A stretch of 64,000 nt of DNA, from positions 7,016-71,015 of the forward strand of contig JBBIIE010000004.1 in NCBI GenBank assembly GCA_037446605.1, read 5' to 3'. Below, piece after piece: positions 44,196 to 51,518 of the stretch; the first letter of the stretch is position 1; each line of letters begins with the position of its first letter. The stretch is from JANXAZ01 sp037446605. Lineage in GTDB: Bacteria; Pseudomonadota; Alphaproteobacteria; Geminicoccales; Geminicoccaceae. The position numbers and the translations under genes are program-made. The notes under the pieces are model-generated. The model searched no databases, was not told the origin of the DNA, and worked only from the letters and a program-made list of their open reading frames with translations.

Positions 44196-45391
44196 GGCCG
44201 CTCGACCAGGGCCAGCACCTCGACCGGCTCCTGCACCCCGCGCAGCGGGAAGCGGCCGAGCGGCTCCAGGAACTCGGCGCCGCAGGCGCAGCCGGCGGCG
44301 AACGGGCCCGACAGCAGCACCTCGCGGCCGAGCTCCTTGGCGAGCTGCTGGAGCCGGGCGGCGACGTTGACTGCCGGGCCGATGACCGTGAAGTCGAGCC
44401 GGGTCGGCGTGCCGATGTTGCCGTACATCACGTCGCCCACGTGCAGGGCGAGGCCGAATCCGAGGGGTGCCGCGCCCTGCTCCAGCCGGCTGCGGTTGAG
44501 CGCGCGCATGCCGCTGCGCGCCTCGCTCGCCGCCTGCAGCGCCCGGAAGCAGGCCGCCTCGCCCGCGAGCGGGAAGATCGCGAGCATGCCGTCGCCGGTG
44601 AACTTCAGGATCTCGCCGCCCTGCGCATCCACCGGCCCGCCCATCACCTCGAAGAAGCGGTTGAGGATCTCCAGGACCTCGTCGCGCGGCCGGGTCTCGG
44701 AGAGGCTCGTGAACTCGCGCAGGTCGCACTGCCAGATCGCAGCGCGGACGGTGAGGCCACTGCCGCGGCGGATCTCGCCCGCGAGGATGCGCTCGCCGGC
44801 GTGCCGCCCGACATAGGTGTCGAGGAGGGTGCGCGCGATCCGCCGGTTGAGGCGGATCTCGATCGCCATGGCGAGCAACGGCAGGATCTCGCCGAGCGCC
44901 ACGAGATCCTCGGATCGGAAGCCGCCGGGCCGCGCCGTGGCCCAGGTGCAGGCGTGTCGCGTGCCGTCGGTGAAGGACATCGGCAGGGCGACGTAGTCGG
45001 TCAGGCCCTGGGCACGGAGTTCGGCGTAGATCGGGAACTCGCCGGGCGCCGGGGTCTCGAGGTCGAGCCGCTGGTGGATCGCCTCCGCCCCCTCGAACAG
45101 CGCCCTGACCGGGCTGTTGAGATAGCCCGGATCGACCGACAGCCCGTGGCCGAAGAGGGTCAGCTCGCCCCGCTCCATGCCCGGCCGCCAGAGCAGCCGG
45201 GCACCGTAGAACTGGGGGTGCAGGGTGCGCAGCTGGAGGGTGACGCGGGCGAGCGGCAGCCCGTCCTCGAGCAGCCGTGCCCCGACGCCCGCGAGCAAGA
45301 CGTCGATCAGCCGCTCGCGGTGGCTCTCCCGGGCCAGCCAGTCGAGCGTGCGCAGCCGGACGGCCGGCCAGGAGCCCGCGGGTCCGCTCAT
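44192..45391 (-). CDS. Class III adenylate/guanylate cyclase
   Basis: A 399-residue cyclase with an intact catalytic domain. Metal Asp residues are Asp223 (QCDLREFTSL) and Asp267 (KFTGDGML), the purine-specifying positions are Lys263 and Asp333 (the Lys/Asp pair typical of ATP), and transition-state residues are Asn342 and Arg346 (VNVAARL). So cAMP is the likely product. Residues 1-190 form an unassigned, possibly GAF-like sensory domain without TM helices. Its ATG 45391 overlaps the stop of a cyclic-nucleotide-binding gene, so source and receptor are translated together. Confidence 0.9.
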   Translation of the reverse strand: MSGPAGSWPAVRLRTLDWLARESHRERLIDVLLAGVGARLLEDGLPLARVTLQLRTLHPQFYGARLLWRPGMERGELTLFGHGLSVDPGYLNSPVRALFEGAEAIHQRLDLETPAPGEFPIYAELRAQGLTDYVALPMSFTDGTRHACTWATARPGGFRSEDLVALGEILPLLAMAIEIRLNRRIARTLLDTYVGRHAGERILAGEIRRGSGLTVRAAIWQCDLREFTSLSETRPRDEVLEILNRFFEVMGGPVDAQGGEILKFTGDGMLAIFPLAGEAACFRALQAASEARSGMRALNRSRLEQGAAPLGFGLALHVGDVMYGNIGTPTRLDFTVIGPAVNVAARLQQLAKELGREVLLSGPFAAGCACGAEFLEPLGRFPLRGVQEPVEVLALVERP

Positions 45392-45861
45392 GCCCGGCCG
45401 GCCTCGAGCTCGGCCAGTCGCAGCGACACGTGCGTCAGACGCTGCGTGGTGTGGTGCAGGCGGGAGGCCAGCTCGTGCATGATCTCCACGGCCACCTGGG
45501 GGAACTGGGTCACCAGGTTGAAGAAGCCGTCCTTGGCGATTCGCAGCGTGTGCAGGGGCGTCGCCGCCACGACCGTGGCGGTGCGCGGCACGTCGCACAG
45601 GATGGCGATCTCGCCCACGATGTCGTTCTTGCCGAGCGAGGCCACCTTGATCCGGCCTTTGGGCGTGTCGACGAGCACGTCGGCGGTGCCCTCGAGCAGG
45701 ATGTAGGCGGCGTCGCCCGGCTCGCCCTGGCGGCAGACCACGTCGCCCGCATCGTACTCGATGTGCTCGCTCGTGAACGCCAGGAGCTTGAGCCGGGCCG
45801 GCTCGATCTTGGCGAACAGCGGGATGGCGCGGAGCGCGTCGACGTCGCGTTGCAGGGTCAT
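45388..45861 (-). CDS. Single-domain cyclic-nucleotide-binding protein
   Basis: A 157-residue CAP_ED domain protein with no DNA-binding or catalytic domain. Recognisable parts are IPLFAKIEPARLKLLAFTSEHIEYDAGDVVCRQGE (in pieces) and the phosphate-binding cassette GEIAILCDVPRTATVVA, which carries the conserved Glu and Arg-Thr-Ala, so cNMP binding should be intact. A C-terminal helix (residues 120-157) could bind a partner. It lies 17 bases after the pseudo-ABC gene and overlaps the cyclase. The likely role is a cNMP-dependent regulator of the ABC protein or the lipid enzymes. Confidence 0.88.
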   Translation of the reverse strand: MTLQRDVDALRAIPLFAKIEPARLKLLAFTSEHIEYDAGDVVCRQGEPGDAAYILLEGTADVLVDTPKGRIKVASLGKNDIVGEIAILCDVPRTATVVAATPLHTLRIAKDGFFNLVTQFPQVAVEIMHELASRLHHTTQRLTHVSLRLAELEAGRA

Positions 45862-45878
45862 GGGCCGGTCCTCCGCCG

Positions 45879-48518
45879 TCAGCTCGCCGGGGCCGCGGCG
45901 ATCGGCTCGCGCACCAGCGCCGCAGCGCCGACGCCGTCCGCGACCACCCGCCCGCCCTCGATCACGATGACCCGGTCGAGCCGCCGCGCCCAGTCCTGGT
46001 CCTGGGTCGACCAGATGACCGAGCTCGGCCGGAACGCCTCGATCAGCGCGTCGCGCACGAGCGACTGCTCGGCCACGTCGAGCGCCTGGACCGGCTCGTG
46101 CAGGAGCACGAGCTCGGGTCGCCGCAGCACCTCGCGGGCGATCGCGAGCTTCTGGCGCTGCGCCAGGGTGAGGCGGGCGCCGCCGATGCCGCACTCGGTC
46201 AGCAGGCCGATCTCGACCACCGCCTCGCGCAGACCGTGCTGGTCGACGACCTCGCCCAGGAGGGCCGCGACCTTCTGCGCCGCCTGCGCCTGGCCGTAGG
46301 CGATCTTGCCGAACAGGATGTTCTCCTGGATCGAGGCGGCCGGGTTGGTGTGCTCGGGCTCGAAGAAGGCGACCGCACCCAGAAGGCCCGCCGGCAGGCC
46401 GTCGCGGAACAGCCGCCGCGCCTCGAGCACGCGCGCCTGCAGCGCCTCGTCGACCAGCCCCAGCCGATGGCGCGCGACGATCAGCTTGAACGGCAGGTCG
46501 AGGAGCCGGTCGCGGTCGGCGGCGGACAGCCGAGCGAGCGAATCCAGCGTGGCGCGGCCGAGGATCGCCTTGAACTCCGGCAGGTCCTCGGGCGCGATGA
46601 AGCTGAACTGGCGGAAGTACTCGTGGTCGGCCGGCAGGTCGGCGAACAGCTCGACCATCGTCTGCGCCAGGCGCCAGCCGACCCGCTGCAGCTCGGCCAC
46701 GAGGCCGGTGCGCTCCAGCACCGAGCGGACATAGGGGTGGGCGGCGAGGTGCTCGAGGTCGAACACACTGCCGACCGGCATGCCGAACAGCAGGTTCTCG
46801 GCGAGCGTGGCGTTGCCGTTGTAGCGCTCGGGATCGAACGGCTCGACCAGCCGGGCGAGCCGCTCGTCCGAGACGAGCCGCTCGTGCATCGTGCGCCGGG
46901 CGGCCAGGAGCCGCGGGCCGAGCTCGGCGCGGGACGGTGGCAGGACTCCCTTGAGGCCGAGGAGGTAGACGTCCTCGGTCAAGCGCGCGACCTCGAGCGC
47001 CGCGATCATGGCCGGCAGCCGCTCCTCCGGTGCGTGCACGCCGGCCGCCTCCCAGTCGACCCACTCGGCGTCGAGCTCGTCGGTGGTGTTGCCCGAGGCG
47101 ACCGCCTCGCGCCGGTCGCGCTGGCGGCGGGCGCACTCCTCGGGCGGGGGCTCGGCCGGGCGCAGCGGCCGGTGCACGAGGCCGTAGACGAGATTGTCGC
47201 GGATCGTGCCGGCGATCAGTCCCGGTTGGCTGCCCAGATGCGCGATCCGCCGGCCGATCACCGATTCGGGCAGCTCGTGCAGCACCCGATCGTTGACCAG
47301 GACGCGGCCGCTGGTCGGCGCGAGCAGGCCGGCCAGGACCAGGGTCAGCTCCTCGCGGCCGCCGCCGACCGGGCCGACCAGCGCCACGGTCGAGGGCAGG
47401 GGGATGGTCAGCTCGATGCCGTCGAGCAGCGGTTCGCCGCCCTCCTCGACCAGCGAGACCCCGGCCGCCCGCAGCGTGCCGGTGAGCGGCCCGATCTCCG
47501 GCGGCTCACCGGTCAACAGCTCGACCGGCTTCAGGCCGGGCGGGGCGAACTGGGCCACCGTCTGCTCGTACTTGATGCGCACGTCGTACAGGGTCTGATA
47601 GTAGGTCAAGAGCTCCTTCCACGGCGAGGACAGGTCCTTGTGCGCGCCGACCACGGCCACGAGCGCACCCAGCGTGATGTCACCGTGGATCACCAGCCAG
47701 CCACCGATCGAGAAGAAGAAGAAGGGCCCGAGCTGGGCGATGAAGTTGTTGAGGAACTTGATGAGGAACTTCTTCTTGTAGATCGCGAAGCGGATCCAGA
47801 ACACCGTGCCGAGCTGCTCGGCGAAGCGGGCGAGCTCGTAGCGAGCGGTATCATGGGCGTGGATCTCGCGGATCACCGTGCAGGTCTCGCTGATCCGCTC
47901 GGCGTTGCGGCGGACCTGGCGGACGCGCTGCTTGGCGAGCTGGTTGACCTGCCGCTGGAGGCGCGGGATCAGCCAGATCTGCAGCGGGTAGAGGGCGATC
48001 GCGGCGAGCCCGAGCACCGGATCCTGCATGAACATGAAGGTCAGGATGGTGAGCAGCGTGCCGCCCTGGAACGCCGGCACCGAGAGGGCGTCGCCGACGA
48101 AGCCGCCGAGCGCCTCGGTCTCGGCGTTGATCATCTGCACGAGCTCGCCCTGGCTGACCTTGCGGAAGTGCGGCAGGGGGAAGCGCAGCACGTGCTCGTA
48201 GAGCTGGTAGCGCAGCCGGCGCAGCATGCGCTCGGCGACGATCCCGGCATAGACGTTCAGGACGTACTTGAGGCCCCCGCCGATCAGCACGAGCAGCAGG
48301 AACAGTCCGCACAGCGCGAAGAGGTAGGTCGTCCGCTCGAGGTCCCACCCGAGCAGGATCCAGGGGCCGTCCGGATCGCCGAGGGCCCGGTTGATGATCA
48401 TCTTGGGCAGCTCGAGCGAGTAGTAGAGCGGCGGGAAGGACAGAAGGGTCATGGCGAGGATGGCGAGCTGCTGCCGCCAGCTGTATTTGCGGATGAAGGC
48501 GAAGATCGACTGTTCCAT
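45879..48518 (-). CDS. Degenerate ABC exporter-like protein with expanded nucleotide-binding domain
   Basis: An 879-residue protein. Residues 1-320 form an ABC-exporter membrane domain with about six helices. The rest is an ABC domain in which each key motif is altered. Walker A reads GPVGGGRE (382-389; Lys and Ser/Thr lost). The signature reads LTLAQRQKLAIAR (783-795; LSGGQ lost). Walker B reads LVLLHEPVQALD (803-814; Asp to His), and the switch His region is WSTQDQD. The Q-loop Gln is kept (Gln431). About 350 residues separate the Q-loop and signature, some four times normal. ATG 48518 (MEQSIF) is used because the frame upstream runs antiphase through the kinase gene. Probably a pseudo-ATPase or an allosterically driven lipid transporter. 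Confidence 0.85.
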   Translation of the reverse strand: MEQSIFAFIRKYSWRQQLAILAMTLLSFPPLYYSLELPKMIINRALGDPDGPWILLGWDLERTTYLFALCGLFLLLVLIGGGLKYVLNVYAGIVAERMLRRLRYQLYEHVLRFPLPHFRKVSQGELVQMINAETEALGGFVGDALSVPAFQGGTLLTILTFMFMQDPVLGLAAIALYPLQIWLIPRLQRQVNQLAKQRVRQVRRNAERISETCTVIREIHAHDTARYELARFAEQLGTVFWIRFAIYKKKFLIKFLNNFIAQLGPFFFFSIGGWLVIHGDITLGALVAVVGAHKDLSSPWKELLTYYQTLYDVRIKYEQTVAQFAPPGLKPVELLTGEPPEIGPLTGTLRAAGVSLVEEGGEPLLDGIELTIPLPSTVALVGPVGGGREELTLVLAGLLAPTSGRVLVNDRVLHELPESVIGRRIAHLGSQPGLIAGTIRDNLVYGLVHRPLRPAEPPPEECARRQRDRREAVASGNTTDELDAEWVDWEAAGVHAPEERLPAMIAALEVARLTEDVYLLGLKGVLPPSRAELGPRLLAARRTMHERLVSDERLARLVEPFDPERYNGNATLAENLLFGMPVGSVFDLEHLAAHPYVRSVLERTGLVAELQRVGWRLAQTMVELFADLPADHEYFRQFSFIAPEDLPEFKAILGRATLDSLARLSAADRDRLLDLPFKLIVARHRLGLVDEALQARVLEARRLFRDGLPAGLLGAVAFFEPEHTNPAASIQENILFGKIAYGQAQAAQKVAALLGEVVDQHGLREAVVEIGLLTECGIGGARLTLAQRQKLAIAREVLRRPELVLLHEPVQALDVAEQSLVRDALIEAFRPSSVIWSTQDQDWARRLDRVIVIEGGRVVADGVGAAALVREPIAAAPAS

Positions 48519-48588
48519 GAGGCCCGTCGGGATCGGCGCTTCGGCGAGCTTAGAGGAAGCCGGGCGACGGCGCAAAAGGCGCGGCCGG

Positions 48589-49974
48589 TCAGGCCGCACC
48601 GGCCGGGCGGGGCGGGTCGAGCGGCAGCCGCAGCCGCGCCCGCAGCCCGCCCTCGGGGCGGTTCTCGAGGGTGATCTCGCCGCCGTGGCCACGGGCGATG
48701 CCGCGCGCGATCGACAGCCCGAGCCCGACCCCGCCGGTCTCGCTCGAGCGCGAGGCCTCGAGCCGCACGAACGGCTCGAACACGTCCTCGAGCCGGTCGG
48801 CGGGGATCCCCGGCCCGTCGTCGTCGACGGTGACCACCGCCTCGCTCCCCTCGCGGGCGAGGCGGACCCGGGTGCCACCGCCATAGGCGACGGCGTTCTC
48901 GACCAGGTTGCGCACCGCGCGCTTGAGCGCCGCCGGACGGACCCGCGCCACGAGCCGCTCGCCCTCGAGCAGGCGGGCGTCGCGGCCGAGCTCGGCCAGA
49001 TCGTCGACCACCCCCTCGACCAGCGCCCGGAGGTCGACCTCGCGCACCGGCTCGGCCTGCGCCTCGTCGCGGGCGAAGGCGAGGGTCGCCTCGACCATGC
49101 GCTGCATCTCGTCGAGCGTGGCGGTGATCCGCTCGCGCGCCTCGGCGTCGTCGAGCAGCTCGGCGCGCAGGCGCAGGCTCGTGATCGGGGTCCGCAGATC
49201 GTGGCCGAGCGCCGCGAGCAGGCGGGTGCGGTCGGCGATGAAGCGGGCCAGCCGCTCCTGCATGCGGTTGAAGGCGGCGATCGCCCGGCGGACCTCCTCG
49301 GGGCCCTGCTCGGCGAGCGCCGCCCCGGGCTCGCCGCGGCCGAGCCGCTCGGAGGCTGCGGCCAGGGCCGCGAGCGGTCGGGTGGCGCGGCGCGTGCCGA
49401 CCAGCACGGCGAGCACGAGCAGCCCGGCCAGCAGCAGCAGCATGACGCCATAGGGCCGGGCGAAGCCCGGGACCGGGGCCGGCAGCCCGCCCCGGGCGTT
49501 GAGCCAGCGCCCGTCGGGGAGGGCGATCGCGCCCGCGGCCCCGAGGCGGGGCCGCCGCCAGGGCCGCTCGCCCTCCTCCTCGTCGTCGCCGGCGAACCAG
49601 GCCCGCTCGCGGGCGAGCGGCTCGACGAGCACGCCCCTCGCCTGCGGCCCGAGCTCGCGGGCGAGCCGGCGGGCGAGCGGGTGGCGGCCGGCGCGCGGCG
49701 TCTCGGCGACCGAGGGGGCCGCATCGACGGTGAGCTGGAGCGGCCGTCCGGCCAGCGCCGCCACGACCGCGGCGTGGCTCGCGGGCGGGGTCGCGGCCAG
49801 CACCCGCACCACCGGCACGAGCTGCTCGACCACCCGCTCGCCGCGGATCCGCTCGAACACCGCCCGCCGCTCGTCGGCGAAGATCAAGAGCGCGATCGCC
49901 TGGGCGCTCAGCACGGCGAGCAGCACGAGCGCCACCAGCCGGCCGCCGAGCGTGCGCGGCCAGAGGCGGATCAT
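48589..49974 (-). CDS. Sensor histidine kinase (EnvZ/OmpR class)
   Basis: A 461-residue membrane sensor kinase. TM1 (LVALVLLAVLSAQAIALLIF) and TM2 (YGVMLLLLAGLLVLAVLVG) flank a periplasmic domain of about 140 residues rich in Ala/Arg with an acidic GDDEEEGE loop, which could bind cations. A HAMP domain, the H-box ALGHDLRTPITSLRLR, N-box LVENAVAYGG, G1 DDDGPGIP and G2 GGVGLGLSI follow. ATG 49974 overlaps the response regulator stop. It lies 70 bases before the pseudo-ABC gene. Confidence 0.93.
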   Translation of the reverse strand: MIRLWPRTLGGRLVALVLLAVLSAQAIALLIFADERRAVFERIRGERVVEQLVPVVRVLAATPPASHAAVVAALAGRPLQLTVDAAPSVAETPRAGRHPLARRLARELGPQARGVLVEPLARERAWFAGDDEEEGERPWRRPRLGAAGAIALPDGRWLNARGGLPAPVPGFARPYGVMLLLLAGLLVLAVLVGTRRATRPLAALAAASERLGRGEPGAALAEQGPEEVRRAIAAFNRMQERLARFIADRTRLLAALGHDLRTPITSLRLRAELLDDAEARERITATLDEMQRMVEATLAFARDEAQAEPVREVDLRALVEGVVDDLAELGRDARLLEGERLVARVRPAALKRAVRNLVENAVAYGGGTRVRLAREGSEAVVTVDDDGPGIPADRLEDVFEPFVRLEASRSSETGGVGLGLSIARGIARGHGGEITLENRPEGGLRARLRLPLDPPRPAGAA

Positions 49975-50690
49975 GCCCGGCTCACCTCGGCCTCGAGGCT
50001 GTAGCCGCCGCCCCAATGCGTGCGGATCAGCTCGGGCTTCCTGGGGTCGCGCTCGATCTTGCGCCGCAGCCTGAGCACCTGGTTGTCGATCGCCCGGTCG
50101 AAGGGCGCCGCCTCGCGGCCGCGGGTCAGATCGAGCAGCTGGTCGCGCGAGAGCACGAGGCGCGGATGGTCGAGGAAGGCCGAGAGGAGGAGGAACTCGC
50201 CGGTCGACAGCGGCACCGCCACCCCGTCCGGGCCGACCAGCTCGCGGCGGCCGACCTCGAGGGTCCAGCGGTCGAAGCGCAGCCGCTCGCCCTGCGGCCG
50301 GCCGCGGCGCGGCGGCAGCGCCTGGGCGCGGCGCAGCACGGCCTTGATGCGGGCCAACAGCTCGCGCGGGCTGAACGGCTTGGTCACGTAGTCGTCGGCG
50401 CCCATCTCCAGGCCGACGATGCGGTCGGTCTCCTCGGCGAGCGCGGTGAGCAGCACGATCGGCACGTCGCCCTGGGCGCGCAGCTGGCGGCAGAGCGAGA
50501 GCCCGTCCTCGCCGGGCATCATGACGTCGAGCACCACGAGGTCGACCGCACCCGCCTGCAGCACGCGGCGCGCGGCCTGGGCGCTCTCCGCGGCGCTCAC
50601 CCGGAAGCCGTGCCTGGCGAGATAGCGGGCCAGCGGCTCGCGGATGTCGCGATGGTCGTCGACCACGAGCAGGTGCGGTGTGCTCTCCAT
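49971..50690 (-). CDS. OmpR/PhoB-family response regulator
   Basis: A 239-residue DNA-binding regulator. The receiver has acidic pair DDH near residue 11, phosphoacceptor Asp in LVVLDVMMPGEDG, Thr in LLTALAEE and Lys in DDYVTKPFSP. The C-terminal winged helix ends RAIDNQVLRLRRKIERDPRKPELIRTHWGGGY (in parts). ATG 50690 has GAGGG upstream. It is first in the leftward run of ten genes and divergent from an EF-hand protein with 172 bases between, where its binding site would be expected. Confidence 0.94.
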   Translation of the reverse strand: MESTPHLLVVDDHRDIREPLARYLARHGFRVSAAESAQAARRVLQAGAVDLVVLDVMMPGEDGLSLCRQLRAQGDVPIVLLTALAEETDRIVGLEMGADDYVTKPFSPRELLARIKAVLRRAQALPPRRGRPQGERLRFDRWTLEVGRRELVGPDGVAVPLSTGEFLLLSAFLDHPRLVLSRDQLLDLTRGREAAPFDRAIDNQVLRLRRKIERDPRKPELIRTHWGGGYSLEAEVSRA

Positions 50691-50862
50691 GGCGCCCTCA
50701 CTCTGCGGGCCCGCGCCGCGCGACGCACGGGGCGGACTGTAACAGCCTGTCGCGGCGGCCGGCGGCCGGGATCGACCGCGACCCGGGGCGGCCGGCCTCG
50801 ACAGACGGGTGCGACAGGCGGATGGTGCAAGGTCGGCGGGAACACCACCAGGAGGAACCCCG

Positions 50863-51411
50863 ATGTCCGAGACCGCCCCGAACGGCGCGCCGCGTCCGCA
50901 GCGCCGCCACGGCCGCACCCTCGTCCTGCTCGCCGCCGGCACGGCGGTCGTGGCCGGGCTCGCCTGGGCCGGCAGCGGGCTCGCCGACGCCTGGCCGGGC
51001 GGCGGCTTCGGCCCGATGGGCCGCGGCCCCGGCATGATGGGCACGATGATGCTCGACCAGCTCGACGCCGACGGCGACGGCAAGGTCAGCCGTGCCGAGG
51101 TCGACGCGTTCCGCAAGGCGCGCCTCGAGAGCGCCGACAAGAGCCGCGACGGCAGGCTCGACCAGGCCGAGTTCGAGACGCTCTGGCTCGAGGTGACCCG
51201 GCCGATGCGGATCCGTGCCTTCCAGTTCCTCGACGCCGACGGCGACGGGATCGTCACGGCGGCCGAGCTCGAGCGGCCGATGAACCGGATGTTCGCCCGC
51301 ATGGACCGCGACGGCGACGGCTTCCTCACGCCCATGACCGCGGCCGACCGGGAGCGGATGCGCGAACGGATGCGCGAGGAGCGCCGCGAGCGCGGCCCGC
51401 GCCACGACTGA
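50863..51411 (+). CDS. EF-hand calcium-binding exported protein
   Basis: A 182-residue protein with an N-terminal TM/signal helix (TLVLLAAGTAVVAGLAWAGSGLADA) and four EF-hand-like loops: DADGDGKVSRAE, DKSRDGRLDQAE, DADGDGIVTAAE and DRDGDGFLTPM. It should bind calcium in the periplasm. The C terminus is very Arg/Glu-rich, and a Gly/Met-rich linker (GPMGRGPGMMGTMM) follows the signal. ATG 50863 has a perfect AGGAGG. It is divergent from the two-component genes, which may control it. Confidence 0.88.
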   Translation: MSETAPNGAPRPQRRHGRTLVLLAAGTAVVAGLAWAGSGLADAWPGGGFGPMGRGPGMMGTMMLDQLDADGDGKVSRAEVDAFRKARLESADKSRDGRLDQAEFETLWLEVTRPMRIRAFQFLDADGDGIVTAAELERPMNRMFARMDRDGDGFLTPMTAADRERMRERMREERRERGPRHD

Positions 51412-51518
51412 GACGAGGCGACCGGGGCCGGTCGCGGCCGGCTCCGGTCAACTCGCCGCGTTGCGGCGGTGCGGCCCGGGCCTATCGTGGAGCCGTCGCC
51501 CACGGGGAGGGACGGGCC

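Noticed and set aside
48519..49724. N-terminal extension of the pseudo-ABC gene to about 1280 residues
   Set aside because: The extra 400 codons lie in another frame of the histidine kinase gene and are Arg/Ser/Pro repeats without pattern. MEQSIF at 48518 is the natural start.
50016..51518. Long rightward open frame upstream of the PrpE-like start, and its leftward counterpart upstream of the response regulator
   Set aside because: Both extensions are GC-driven openings through neighbouring genes. Ribosome sites and conserved N termini place the starts at 51519 and 50690.
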